Source of the DNA: Rhodoblastus sp963748385
GTDB taxonomy: Bacteria > Pseudomonadota > Alphaproteobacteria > Rhizobiales > Beijerinckiaceae
Assembly: GCA_963748385.1 (NCBI GenBank)
Contig: CAVVIQ010000009.1
Location: 310,001 to 374,000, forward strand
Reading direction: 5' to 3'
DNA: 64,000 nt
In this document: positions 46,134 to 53,906 of the stretch, in pieces
Position numbering within the stretch: position 1 is the stretch's first letter
How the letters are laid out: each line of letters opens with the position of its first letter
Program-made: the position numbers and the translations under genes
Notes under the pieces: generated by a model
The model's input: only the letters and a program-made list of their open reading frames with translations
What the model was told of the DNA's origin: nothing
Database searches by the model: none

Positions 46134-46505
46134 ATGAAAAAGACGGTTCTGATCGTCGAGGACAACGAGCTGAACATGAAGCTCTTCAACGATCTGCTGG
46201 AGGCGCATGGCTACGCCACGGTCCAGACCAAAAGCGGCGTCGAGGCGGTGGGCCTCGCCCGCCAGCACAAGCCGAATCTGATCCTGATGGACATCCAGCT
46301 GCCCGAGGTTTCCGGCCTGCAGGTCACCCAATGGCTGAAGGACGACCCCGAACTGGCTGCTATCCCGGTCATCGCCATCACCGCCTTCGCGATGAAGGGC
46401 GACGAGGAAAAGATCCGCCAGGGAGGCTGCGAAGCCTATTTGTCCAAACCGATTTCAGTCGTGAAATTTTTGGAAACGGTGCGGAATTATATTGGCGACA
46501 AGTGA
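46134..46505 (+). CDS. divK: Cell-cycle response regulator DivK
   Basis: DivK is a single receiver domain that, when phosphorylated, modulates the DivL-CckA pathway and thus CtrA. The 123 residues MKKTVLIVEDNELNMKLFND, then NLILMDIQLPEVSGL (phospho-Asp), VIAITAFAMKGDEEKIRQGG and YLSKPISVVKFLETV are almost diagnostic. The start is ATG 46134; the frame extends upstream but without conservation. It is 38 bases upstream of pleD, the classical divK-pleD operon. Confidence 0.95.
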   Translation: MKKTVLIVEDNELNMKLFNDLLEAHGYATVQTKSGVEAVGLARQHKPNLILMDIQLPEVSGLQVTQWLKDDPELAAIPVIAITAFAMKGDEEKIRQGGCEAYLSKPISVVKFLETVRNYIGDK

Positions 46506-46543
46506 CCGGGACGCAGCCCGGCGCGATCTGAAAGGACCGGCCC

Positions 46544-47911
46544 ATGACCGCCCGCGTTCTGGTGGTTGACGACCTCGTTCCCAACCTCAAGCTGCTCGAG
46601 GCGCGCTTGACGGCGGAATATTTCGACGTGGTCACCGCCACCAACGGCTACGAGGCGCTGAAAATCTGCGAGCGGGACGAATGCGACATCGTCCTGCTCG
46701 ACGTGATGATGCCCGGCATGGACGGGTTCGAGGTCTGCCGCCGTCTCAAGAGCAATCCCGAAACCCTCCACCTGCCGGTGGTCATGGTGACCGCGCTCGA
46801 CGAAACCGCCGACCGCGTACGCGGGCTCGAAGCGGGCGCCGACGATTTTCTGACCAAGCCGATCGACGAGATCGCCCTGATCGCGCGCGTGCGCTCGCTG
46901 GCGCGGCTGAAGTTCGTCATGGACGAATTGCGCAACCGCGCCGAAACCTCGGCGAGCCTCGGGGCCTCGGACGCCATCGGCCATGCGCTCGACGACGGCG
47001 TTGGCGGCCGCGTCCTGCTGGTCGAGGACAGGCCCAATACGGCCCAGCGGGTTCTGTCGGCCTTGCGCGGCCGCTATCAGGTCGACATCGAGAGCGAAGC
47101 CCATCAAGCCCTGTTCACCGCCGCCGAGCGCGACTATGAACTGATCATCGTCAGCCTCGGCCTCGCCGATTTCGACGGCCTGCGCATATGCAGCCAGTTG
47201 CGGTCGCTGGAACGCACCCGCCACACGCCGATCCTGATGCTCGCCGATCTCGACGACCGTCAGAAAATCCTGCGTGGCCTCGATCTCGGCGTGAACGATT
47301 ATCTGGCCCGTCCCATCGACGCCAACGAACTCGTCGCCCGCGCGCGCGCGCAGGTCCGCCGCAAGCGCTATGCCGACGCCCTGCGCTCCAACGTCCAGAC
47401 GGCGATGGAGCTGGCGGTGATCGACCCTCTCACCGGGCTCAACAACCGGCGCTATCTCGAAACCCATCTCGGCGGCCTGCTGGAGCAGGCCGAGCGGCAT
47501 GGCCGGCCGGTTTCGATCATGATCCTGGACATCGACTTCTTCAAACGGGTGAACGACACCTACGGCCATGACGCTGGCGACGAGGTGCTGAAGAATTTCG
47601 CCCTCCGGGTGAAGCGGAGAGTGCGCGGCGCCGACCTGATGTGCCGTCTGGGCGGCGAGGAATTCGTCGTCGTCATGCCCGACACGAAACTGGCGGTCGC
47701 GCAGTCGGTCGGCGAGCGCGTCCGCGCCGCCGTCGCCGCCTTGCCCTTCCCCATCGACAATGGCGAACGCGCGATTCCCGTGACTGTTTCGATCGGCGTC
47801 GCCGATTCCCTGGGCGACGAATCGATCGACGCCCTGTTGCGACGGGCCGACCAGGCGCTCTATCTCTCCAAGAACGCCGGCCGCAACCGCGTCACCGGCG
47901 CGGCGGCTTAG
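46544..47911 (+). CDS. pleD: Diguanylate cyclase response regulator PleD
   Basis: PleD makes c-di-GMP at the cell pole to drive the swarmer-to-stalked transition. The 455 residues are REC1 (RVLVVDDLVPNLKLLEARLT, VLLDVMMPGMDGFEV), an adaptor REC2 (GGRVLLVEDRPNTAQRVLSA, IIVSLGLADFDGL, without the classical phospho-Asp context) and GGDEF (DPLTGLNNRRYLETHL, CRLGGEEFVVVMPD). An RxxD inhibitory site (RGAD) lies five residues before GGEEF, as expected for product inhibition. It is in an operon with divK. Confidence 0.95.
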   Translation: MTARVLVVDDLVPNLKLLEARLTAEYFDVVTATNGYEALKICERDECDIVLLDVMMPGMDGFEVCRRLKSNPETLHLPVVMVTALDETADRVRGLEAGADDFLTKPIDEIALIARVRSLARLKFVMDELRNRAETSASLGASDAIGHALDDGVGGRVLLVEDRPNTAQRVLSALRGRYQVDIESEAHQALFTAAERDYELIIVSLGLADFDGLRICSQLRSLERTRHTPILMLADLDDRQKILRGLDLGVNDYLARPIDANELVARARAQVRRKRYADALRSNVQTAMELAVIDPLTGLNNRRYLETHLGGLLEQAERHGRPVSIMILDIDFFKRVNDTYGHDAGDEVLKNFALRVKRRVRGADLMCRLGGEEFVVVMPDTKLAVAQSVGERVRAAVAALPFPIDNGERAIPVTVSIGVADSLGDESIDALLRRADQALYLSKNAGRNRVTGAAA

Positions 47912-48045
47912 CCTCGCCGCCTCGCCAGAAGCTTTGTCGGCGGGGCGCTCCTCCTTGACCGCCGGCTTTTAAATTTTTAATTAGAATAGTTCCACGCGCC
48001 TCGGCGCGGGAAAGAGCCATGGAACGGCGACAGGGAGAGCTTTTG

Positions 48046-48339
48046 ATGAATTTGCCACCGCGTGACGGAGACGGCTATCTCCAGGACATGAACCAATGGA
48101 CGCTGGAAATCGGCAAGGCGATGGCCGAAGCCGACGGCTTCGAGATGACCGACGAGAAGTGGGACCAGATTCTCAAGGCGCGTGAATTTTTCGACGAGAA
48201 CCAGACCGTTCCGCCGATCCGCAAATTCGCCGCCTTTGTCGGCAAGCCGAACAAGGAAATGTTCGACCTCTGGCAGACCGGGCCGATGAAGCCGATCACC
48301 AAATATGGCGGCCTGCCCAAGCCGACCGGCTGCGTCTGA
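48046..48339 (+). CDS. tusE: TusE/DsrC family sulfur-relay protein (single C-terminal Cys)
   Basis: A DsrC-fold protein of about 97 residues. It reads LPPRDGDGYLQDMNQWTLEI, GFEMTDEKWDQILKAREFFD, VPPIRKFAAFVGKPNKEMFD and ends in KYGGLPKPTGCV, the flexible arm with the penultimate Cys. The second Cys about ten residues earlier, which defines true DsrC of dissimilatory sulfur metabolism, is missing (MKPITKYGG). That points to a TusE-type sulfur carrier, as in tRNA thiolation. No dsr, tus or hdr genes are adjacent. ATG 48046 has GGGAGA upstream; ATG 48019 is also possible. Confidence 0.83.
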   Translation: MNLPPRDGDGYLQDMNQWTLEIGKAMAEADGFEMTDEKWDQILKAREFFDENQTVPPIRKFAAFVGKPNKEMFDLWQTGPMKPITKYGGLPKPTGCV

Positions 48340-48501
48340 AACTGTTTTCCGCCGGGTGACAGGCCCGGCCCGCCAATATACGGGGATCCATGCGGCTTCC
48401 CTGATCGCGGATCGGATGGATCGTATCGGCGCTCTGGTTTTGGCCGGGAGCGGCGTTGCGACAAAAATGTTCCGCCGCCGGGAAACAGGCTTGGGGTCCT
48501 C

Positions 48502-49710
48502 GTGAATTCTTCGCAAATGAATTGCGGCGAAATGAATTCCATTCCGTTTCGCATCCGCCAGGTCGCTTCGCTCGAGGCCATTCCGGCGCAAGACTGGGAC
48601 GCCTGCGCCAATCCTCCTTTTGCGCGGGAGGGGGTGAGCGAGCGGTTCAATCCTTTTCTGTCCCACGCCTTTCTCTCCGCCCTGGAGGCGACCGGCTGCG
48701 TGGGACGGGGCGCGGGCTGGCGTCCCGCCCATATGGTCGCGGAGGCGCCGGACGGGCGGATCGCGGCCTGCGCGCCGGTTTATCTCAAAACCCATTCGCT
48801 CGGCGAATATGTGTTCGACCAAGGCCTCGCCGAGGCCTATCAGCGGGCGGGCGGACTTTACTATCCCAAGGCGCTGGTCGCCACGCCCTTCACGCCGGTT
48901 CAGGGCCGCCGGCTTCTGGTCGCCGCCGACGCGCCGCCCGGCGCGCGCGAGGCGCTGCTGGCGGGCTTGCGCGCCCTGCCCGAGGCCGCCGGCCTCTCCT
49001 CGCTGCACATCAACTTTCCCGACGCCGCCGACCAGGCTTTCCTCGTCCATGCCGGCATGATCCCGCGCACCGGCCAGCAGTTCCATTTCTTCAATCGCGG
49101 CTACAAGAGTTTCGACGATTTCCTCGGCGCTATGGCGTCGCGCAAGCGCAAGGCGATCCGCAAGGAGCGCGCCGAGGTTCTTGCCGCCGGCCTCGTCGTC
49201 GAAAGGGTGACCGGACGCGACCTGACCGAGGCGCACTGGGACGCTTTTTTCGACTTCTACACGGACACCGGCTCGCGCAAATGGGGCCGTCCCTATCTGA
49301 CCCGCGGGTTCTTTTCGGCCATCGGCGCGGCGCTCGCCGACCGCATCCTGCTGGTGGTGGCGCGGCGCGAAGGGCGGCTGATCGCGGGCGCGCTCAATCT
49401 CATCGGCGACGACGCGCTTTACGGCCGCAACTGGGGCGCGATCGAGCATCACCCCTCCCTGCATTTCGAGCTGTGCTATTATCAGGCGATCGAATTCGCA
49501 CTTCAACGCGGGCTCAAACGGGTCGAGGCCGGGGCCCAGGGCGAGCACAAGTTTTCACGCGGCTATGAACCGGTTCCGACCTTTTCCGCCCACGACTTCG
49601 CCGATCCGCGCCTCGCCGCCGCGGCGGCGGATTATTTCGCCCGCGAGGCCCGCGCGGTGGACGCCCTGATCGCGGAATATGCGGCGAGCGGTCCGTTCCG
49701 CAAAGCTTGA
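48502..49710 (+). CDS. FemAB-like peptidoglycan-related/GNAT-fold protein
   Basis: A protein of about 400 residues of the FemAB_like family (formerly DUF482). Signatures: NPFLSHAFLSALEATGCVGR, GWRPAHMVAEAPDGRIAACA, PVYLKTHSLGEYVFDQG, FDDFLGAMASRKRKAIRKER, LYGRNWGAIEHHPSLHFELC, YYQAIEFALQRGLKRVEAGA and QGEHKFSRGYEP. The fold is an acyl/aminoacyl transferase; the substrate is unknown. GTG 48502, ATG 48517 and ATG 48532 are candidate starts, none with a clear RBS. A HIT-family gene follows. Confidence 0.85.
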   Translation: MNSSQMNCGEMNSIPFRIRQVASLEAIPAQDWDACANPPFAREGVSERFNPFLSHAFLSALEATGCVGRGAGWRPAHMVAEAPDGRIAACAPVYLKTHSLGEYVFDQGLAEAYQRAGGLYYPKALVATPFTPVQGRRLLVAADAPPGAREALLAGLRALPEAAGLSSLHINFPDAADQAFLVHAGMIPRTGQQFHFFNRGYKSFDDFLGAMASRKRKAIRKERAEVLAAGLVVERVTGRDLTEAHWDAFFDFYTDTGSRKWGRPYLTRGFFSAIGAALADRILLVVARREGRLIAGALNLIGDDALYGRNWGAIEHHPSLHFELCYYQAIEFALQRGLKRVEAGAQGEHKFSRGYEPVPTFSAHDFADPRLAAAAADYFAREARAVDALIAEYAASGPFRKA

Positions 49711-49758
49711 CCGCGCGCCCTGGCTTGGGCAGGCTGCGGTCGTCATGCGGAGCTGTTC

Positions 49759-50190
49759 ATGAACGCTTACGATCCCAACAATATTTTCGCCAGAATCCTG
49801 CGCGGGGAAATCCCTTGCGAGAAGGTGTACGAGGACGAGAACACGCTCGCCTTCATGGATGTCATGCCGCGCGCCGACGGCCACGTGCTGGTTTTGCCGA
49901 AACACGCCGCGCGCAATCTGCTCGACATCCCGCAGGACACGCTCTCGACCCTGATTCTCTCGGTGCAAAGGATCGCCCGCGCGGCGAAGGCGGGCATGGA
50001 GGCGGACGGCATCACCGTCCACCAGTTCAACGAGCCGGCAGGCGGCCAGAGCGTGTTCCACATCCATTTCCATGTGATTCCGCGCTGGGACGGCATGGGC
50101 CTGGGCCATCACGCCGCCACAATGGCCGATCCCGCCGATCTCAAGCGCCACGCCGAAAAGATCAGGGCCGCGCTCGCCGCCAAGGCCTGA
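49759..50190 (+). CDS. HIT family nucleotide hydrolase
   Basis: The 143-residue histidine-triad protein resembles Hint/PKCI. It reads NNIFARILRGEIPCEKVYED, TLAFMDVMPRADGHVLVLPK and QFNEPAGGQSVFHIHFHVIP with the H-x-H-x-H motif. Such proteins hydrolyse nucleoside phosphoramidates or aminoacyl-adenylates. The name Hint for this family is unrelated to the Hedgehog/intein domain of the large proteins in this window. The 3' end faces the azlD gene. Confidence 0.93.
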   Translation: MNAYDPNNIFARILRGEIPCEKVYEDENTLAFMDVMPRADGHVLVLPKHAARNLLDIPQDTLSTLILSVQRIARAAKAGMEADGITVHQFNEPAGGQSVFHIHFHVIPRWDGMGLGHHAATMADPADLKRHAEKIRAALAAKA

Positions 50191-50193
50191 GTT

Positions 50194-50544
50194 TCAGCGC
50201 CCCAGCCAGACCGAGACGACGATCGTCGCCACGCCGGCGCAGACCGCCGCGAAGACCGAACGGCGGAAGGCGAAGAACGCCGCCGCCGCGACGGCTAACG
50301 CCGCGCCGCGCGTCCACAAGGGCGCGGCGGCCAGTTCGCGCGACGGCAGGACGACGATTTTCACCACCACGCCCACCAGAAGCACCGTGGCGACGCTGCG
50401 CACGAAACGGAAAAGTTCGGAGTCTTCGTCGATGCCGTGGGAAATCGCCACACCCAGCACCCGCCAGATTTCGCTCGGCAGGAAACCGAACAGGATCAGC
50501 GCCAGATAAGGCGCAAGGGCCGGATCGGCGGAAAAAATGCTCAT
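50194..50544 (-). CDS. AzlD family branched-chain amino-acid transport subunit
   Basis: A small membrane protein of 116 residues with four helices (LAPYLALILFGFLPSEIWR, VATVLLVGVVVKIVVLPSR, AALAVAAAAFFAFRRSVFAA, AGVATIVVSVWLG). AzlD works with AzlC as a two-component exporter of branched-chain amino acids. The start overlaps the azlC stop (ATGA). The segment FRFVRSVATVLLVGVVVKIV resembles the AzlD core. Confidence 0.8.
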   Translation of the reverse strand: MSIFSADPALAPYLALILFGFLPSEIWRVLGVAISHGIDEDSELFRFVRSVATVLLVGVVVKIVVLPSRELAAAPLWTRGAALAVAAAAFFAFRRSVFAAVCAGVATIVVSVWLGR

Positions 50545-51287
50545 GCCGACCGCCGAGCCAAGAAGCCGGCGAGCCAGGCGCCGCCACCGCCGACCAGAGC
50601 CAGGACGGGCAAATCGAAACCGCCGCCGACGAAGCGGATCGCGACCGGCGCGAGAAGGACGCCAAACAGCATGGCCAGCCAGTCGGCGCCGGAGCGCGCC
50701 GCGCGCGCCGTCGTGGCGAGGAAATAGATCGGCGACAGCATCATCATGCCGGCCCCGAGCGGCCTCGGCAAAGAACCTGTCATCCAGAAACCGGCGGCGG
50801 TCGAGATGATGGTCAGACCCATGCAGGTCACCGCCACGCCGAAAAAATAGGGCAGCCGCGCCGGGCGCTCCAGATCGGGCAGGCCGCGCAGGGATTCCGC
50901 CCAGACCGTGACGGCGATGAAATGCGCGGCCGCCAGCAGGACGGGCAAGCGCGTGCGCCGGCCCCGCAGCATCGGCAAGACGGAAAGGCACATCGGCAGC
51001 AGGCGCACCGAAGACAGGCTGACGGCGAAAGCGATCGCGGGAGGCGCGGTTTTCGCCAAGGCGGCGCCGAAGAACAGCAACTGGCCGGGCCCCGCCCAGA
51101 CGAGGAGCGTGGAGAGCGCCGCCGCGCCGACCGGAAAGCCCGCGGCGCGGGCGAGCGAGCCGACGCCCATCAGCGCGATGGCGACATAGAAGGCCGGCCC
51201 CGCGAGCGCCCGTCGCGCGCCCGCAAAAAACCACGACCAGGACCAGTCGTCGACGAACGGTCCGGCGCGCTCCGAATCGATGCTCAC
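50541..51287 (-). CDS. AzlC family branched-chain amino-acid exporter subunit
   Basis: The 248-residue inner-membrane protein has the AzlC pattern: ARRALAGPAFYVAIALMGVG, then FPVGAAALSTLLVWAGPGQL, AFAVSLSSVRLLPMCLSVLP, HFIAVTVWAESLRG and YFFGVAVTCMGLTIISTAAG. It begins with GTG 51287, which overlaps the stop of the fnr gene (GTGA), and its own stop overlaps azlD. The three genes therefore form a tightly coupled operon. Confidence 0.87.
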   Translation of the reverse strand: MSIDSERAGPFVDDWSWSWFFAGARRALAGPAFYVAIALMGVGSLARAAGFPVGAAALSTLLVWAGPGQLLFFGAALAKTAPPAIAFAVSLSSVRLLPMCLSVLPMLRGRRTRLPVLLAAAHFIAVTVWAESLRGLPDLERPARLPYFFGVAVTCMGLTIISTAAGFWMTGSLPRPLGAGMMMLSPIYFLATTARAARSGADWLAMLFGVLLAPVAIRFVGGGFDLPVLALVGGGGAWLAGFLARRSA

Positions 51288-52093
51288 ATTTCCGCCAGAC
51301 GCTCCAGATGCGCCACGTCGAGCAGGCGGACGCCGTCGGGCACGATGACGATGATTTTCTCCCGCGCCATTCGGGTCATCATCCGGCTGACGGTCTCGAC
51401 CGTCAGGCCGAGATAATCGCCGATGTCGAGGCGGGTCATCGGCAGCGGCACATGGACCGAGGGGCCATGAATGCGCGCATAGCGGCTGCGCATCCCGATC
51501 AGGAAGCAGGCGATTTTCTCTTCCGCGGTGCGGCGGCCAAGCACAACCATCTGGTCCTGCGCCATGGTCAGCTCATGCGCGGCCATGTTCAAGACGGCGC
51601 GCATCAGCCGCGGCTTCTTGTCGAGAAGATCGGAAAAGCCCTGTCGGGAAAACTGGCAGATCTTGACCGGCGTCAGCGCGTCGGCGGTGAACATGTGGGT
51701 CGGCTGCATGGCGAGGCCCAGGAAGTCGCCCGGCAGGGCGAATCCCACTACCTGACGGCGGCCGTCCGGCAGAAGCTTCGACAGGCGCAGCGCGCCCGAA
51801 GTGATGTTGGAGACGAAAGGCGCGTCGCGGCCCTGTTCGAACAAGGTCGCCTTGGCGCCAAAGGACAGGGTGCGCCCGATGCGCTCGAGCAGTTCGAATT
51901 CGTCGGCGTCGAGGGACTCGCAGACGCTCAGGCCCTTGGTTTCGCAATCGGCGCATTCCAGCCCGAGGCCGGTCGCCGGCCGGTTGGAGCAGACCAGATT
52001 GCGAGCGCTCGATTCGATGCGTCCGAAGACCGTATCGAATAGGACTTTTTCGGCCAAAGTCTCCAAGACGCGCTCCCTCTGGCCCGAATCCAC
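51284..52093 (-). CDS. FNR-type oxygen-responsive regulator (FnrL/FnrN-like)
   Basis: The 269-residue Crp/Fnr regulator has an N-terminal iron-sulfur motif C-x2-C-x7-C in LECADCETKGLSVCESLDAD and a further Cys in TPVKICQFSRQGF. These provide the four ligands of the oxygen-labile 4Fe-4S cluster of FNR. The cyclic-nucleotide-fold is TLFEQGRDAPFVSNITSGAL with LPDGRRQVVGFALPGDFLGL. The recognition helix is TRLDIGDYLGLTVETVSRMM with the E-x2-S-R motif that reads TTGAT-like half-sites. Its stop overlaps the start of azlC, an uncommon coupling. The gene upstream is nadK in the opposite orientation. Confidence 0.87.
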   Translation of the reverse strand: MDSGQRERVLETLAEKVLFDTVFGRIESSARNLVCSNRPATGLGLECADCETKGLSVCESLDADEFELLERIGRTLSFGAKATLFEQGRDAPFVSNITSGALRLSKLLPDGRRQVVGFALPGDFLGLAMQPTHMFTADALTPVKICQFSRQGFSDLLDKKPRLMRAVLNMAAHELTMAQDQMVVLGRRTAEEKIACFLIGMRSRYARIHGPSVHVPLPMTRLDIGDYLGLTVETVSRMMTRMAREKIIVIVPDGVRLLDVAHLERLAEM

Positions 52094-52390
52094 CCGATCC
52101 GAATTGTTTTCTGCCTACAACAATAGCACGCCCGGCGAAGAGGGCAAATTTTTGATCTTCGTCATGGACAGGCAAAAATGCCCGTTGGCGCAACGGCTTG
52201 GCCCAGGCCGCGGCCGCAGGCGCGGCGAACCGCCGCGCCTTGCCCTGGCGCGCCGCTTCGCCTATTGCTTGCACGATCGCCGCCCCGCCCGCGATTCCAA
52301 AGCTTCGGACAGCGGAGCGTCGGCGCGGAACAGGCGCCAGTCGTCGGCCACGGGGCAGGTTGCGGCAGCCGAAGTGAAGAGGGTCGCCCT

Positions 52391-53167
52391 TTGGAGGGAC
52401 GGCGTTTCGACCGGATCAGCTTCCTCGCCGCGAATACGCCGGAGGCGCAACACGCGCGCGCGCGGCTGGTCGGGCGTTATGGCGACGTCCATTTCGACGA
52501 GGCCGAGGTGGTGGTGGCGCTCGGCGGCGACGGCCTGATGCTTCAGACCCTGCACCGCTTCATGGGCCGCAACATCCCGATCTATGGGATGAATCGCGGT
52601 TCGGTCGGCTTCCTGATGAACGAATATCGCGAGACAGGGCTGCGCAAGCGCCTCGACGCGGCGCAAAGCTCGATCATCCATCCCCTGATCATGGTCGCGG
52701 AAAACGGCGCCGGCGAAAACGCGACCGCCCACGCCATCAACGAGGTGTCCCTGCTGCGCCAGAGCGCGCAGGCGGCCAAGCTGCGTGTCTACGTGGACGG
52801 CCATGTCCGGCTGGACGAGCTGGTGGCCGATGGCCTGCTGGTCGCGACCCCCGCCGGCTCGACCGCCTATAATCTCTCCGCCAACGGGCCGATCCTGCCT
52901 CTGGGCGCGCCGCTGATGGCGCTGACGCCGATCTCGGCCTTCCGCCCCCGACGCTGGCGCGGCGCCCTGCTTTCCGACAGGGCCGAAGTAACGATCGAAG
53001 TGCTGGAGGCCGACAAAAGGCCGGTCGCCGCCGTGGCGGATCATTACGAATTCCGCGACGTCGCGCGGGTCCGGGTATCCACCGACCACGCGATCGGGCT
53101 GCAACTGCTCCACGACCCCGGCCATTCGATGGAAGAGCGCATCCTGCGCGAGCAGTTCAGGCCCTAG
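52391..53167 (+). CDS. nadK: NAD kinase
   Basis: NadK phosphorylates NAD to NADP. The 258 residues include the ATP/Mg-binding VVVALGGDGLMLQTLHRFMG, IYGMNRGSVGFLMNEY, AINEVSLLRQSAQAAK, and the NAD-binding LVATPAGSTAYNLSANGPIL. The start I favour is TTG 52391 (giving MEGRRFDRISFLAANTPEAQ), preceded by AGAGGG; the frame is open to 52178 but the extra residues are Pro/Arg-rich and not conserved. The window before it (52094-52390) separates it from the divergent fnr gene and should contain both promoters. Confidence 0.92.
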   Translation: MEGRRFDRISFLAANTPEAQHARARLVGRYGDVHFDEAEVVVALGGDGLMLQTLHRFMGRNIPIYGMNRGSVGFLMNEYRETGLRKRLDAAQSSIIHPLIMVAENGAGENATAHAINEVSLLRQSAQAAKLRVYVDGHVRLDELVADGLLVATPAGSTAYNLSANGPILPLGAPLMALTPISAFRPRRWRGALLSDRAEVTIEVLEADKRPVAAVADHYEFRDVARVRVSTDHAIGLQLLHDPGHSMEERILREQFRP

Positions 53168-53203
53168 GCCTGTCAGACGCGCGATACGAATGGAAGGAAG
53201 GCG

Positions 53204-53797
53204 ATGTCCGAGCACGGAAAGCCCATGCCGCGCGGCCTCGACGAGACCATTCTCGCCGACGAGAAATATTCCTTCTCCCGGCTCACCTATGAGTTGCGCC
53301 GCGCCGACGGGCGCTGGGAAAGGCACGAGCGCAACCTGTTCCGCCGGCCCGACGCCTGCGTGCTTCTGCCCTATGACGCCGGGCGCGGAAAAGTCCTTTT
53401 GACGCGGCAGTTCCGCCTCGGCGCCTTCATGAACGACAAGACCCCCGGCCTGCTCGAAGCCTGCGCCGGCACGCTCGACGAAGGCGAAGCGCCCGACGTC
53501 TGCATCCGGCGCGAGGCGATGGAGGAAATGGGCCTGGAGGTCGGCGAATTGCGCTTCCTGTTCGAAGCCTTCGTCAGCCCCGCCGCTTCCACGGAAAAGC
53601 TCTATTTCTTCGTCGCGCCCTTTTCCCCCGACGCGCGCGTCGCCGATGGCGGCGGCATGGAGGAGGAAGGCGAGGAGATCCAAGTGGTCGAGGCGGATTT
53701 CGCCGAAGTTCTGCGCGAAGCCGAAGCCGGCGCGATCCGCGACGGCAAGACCCTGACCTTGCTATACTGGCTCAAGGCGTCGGGGTTGATGGGCTAA
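53204..53797 (+). CDS. Nudix hydrolase (NudK/ADP-ribose pyrophosphatase-like)
   Basis: The 197-residue protein has the Nudix box G-x5-E-x7-REUxEExGU in GTLDEGEAPDVCIRREAMEE and MGL. The N-terminal YELRRADGRWERHERNLFRR and VLLTRQFRLGAF and the C-terminal LFEAFVSPAASTEKLYFFVA place it near the GDP-mannose/ADP-ribose pyrophosphatases. It probably cleaves a nucleoside diphosphate sugar. ATG 53204 is used, with GGAAGGCG in front. It lies 36 bases after nadK, likely in one operon. Confidence 0.87.
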   Translation: MSEHGKPMPRGLDETILADEKYSFSRLTYELRRADGRWERHERNLFRRPDACVLLPYDAGRGKVLLTRQFRLGAFMNDKTPGLLEACAGTLDEGEAPDVCIRREAMEEMGLEVGELRFLFEAFVSPAASTEKLYFFVAPFSPDARVADGGGMEEEGEEIQVVEADFAEVLREAEAGAIRDGKTLTLLYWLKASGLMG

Positions 53798-53799
53798 GC

Positions 53800-53897
53800 A
53801 TATTCCCGAAAAGTTGATGGACTTTTTGGATCAGATTATGCGGCAAAGCCAGGAACGAGCCGAGCGCGTTCGAACTCTATGATTTGCGAACGCGCTC
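53800..53897. repeat. Dispersed intergenic palindromic element (Hyphomicrobiales type)
   Basis: The pattern is GCATATTCCCGAAAAGTTGATGG..., ...GGATCAGATTATGCGGCAAA..., then the 11-bp inverted repeat GAGCGCGTTCG (53862-53872) / CGAACGCGCTC (53887-53897). It resembles the short interspersed elements of rhizobial genomes that have a GAAAAGT...GATCAGATTATGC head and a GAGCGCGTTC palindrome. It sits between two convergent genes and may act as a terminator. The assignment rests on remembered family features. Confidence 0.6.
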
Positions 53898-53906
53898 CAG
53901 CCCGGC

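Noticed and set aside
49759..50190. Link between the HIT protein (also called Hint) and the Hint-domain proteins
   Set aside because: The names coincide but the folds are unrelated: one is a histidine-triad hydrolase, the other a Hedgehog/intein fold.
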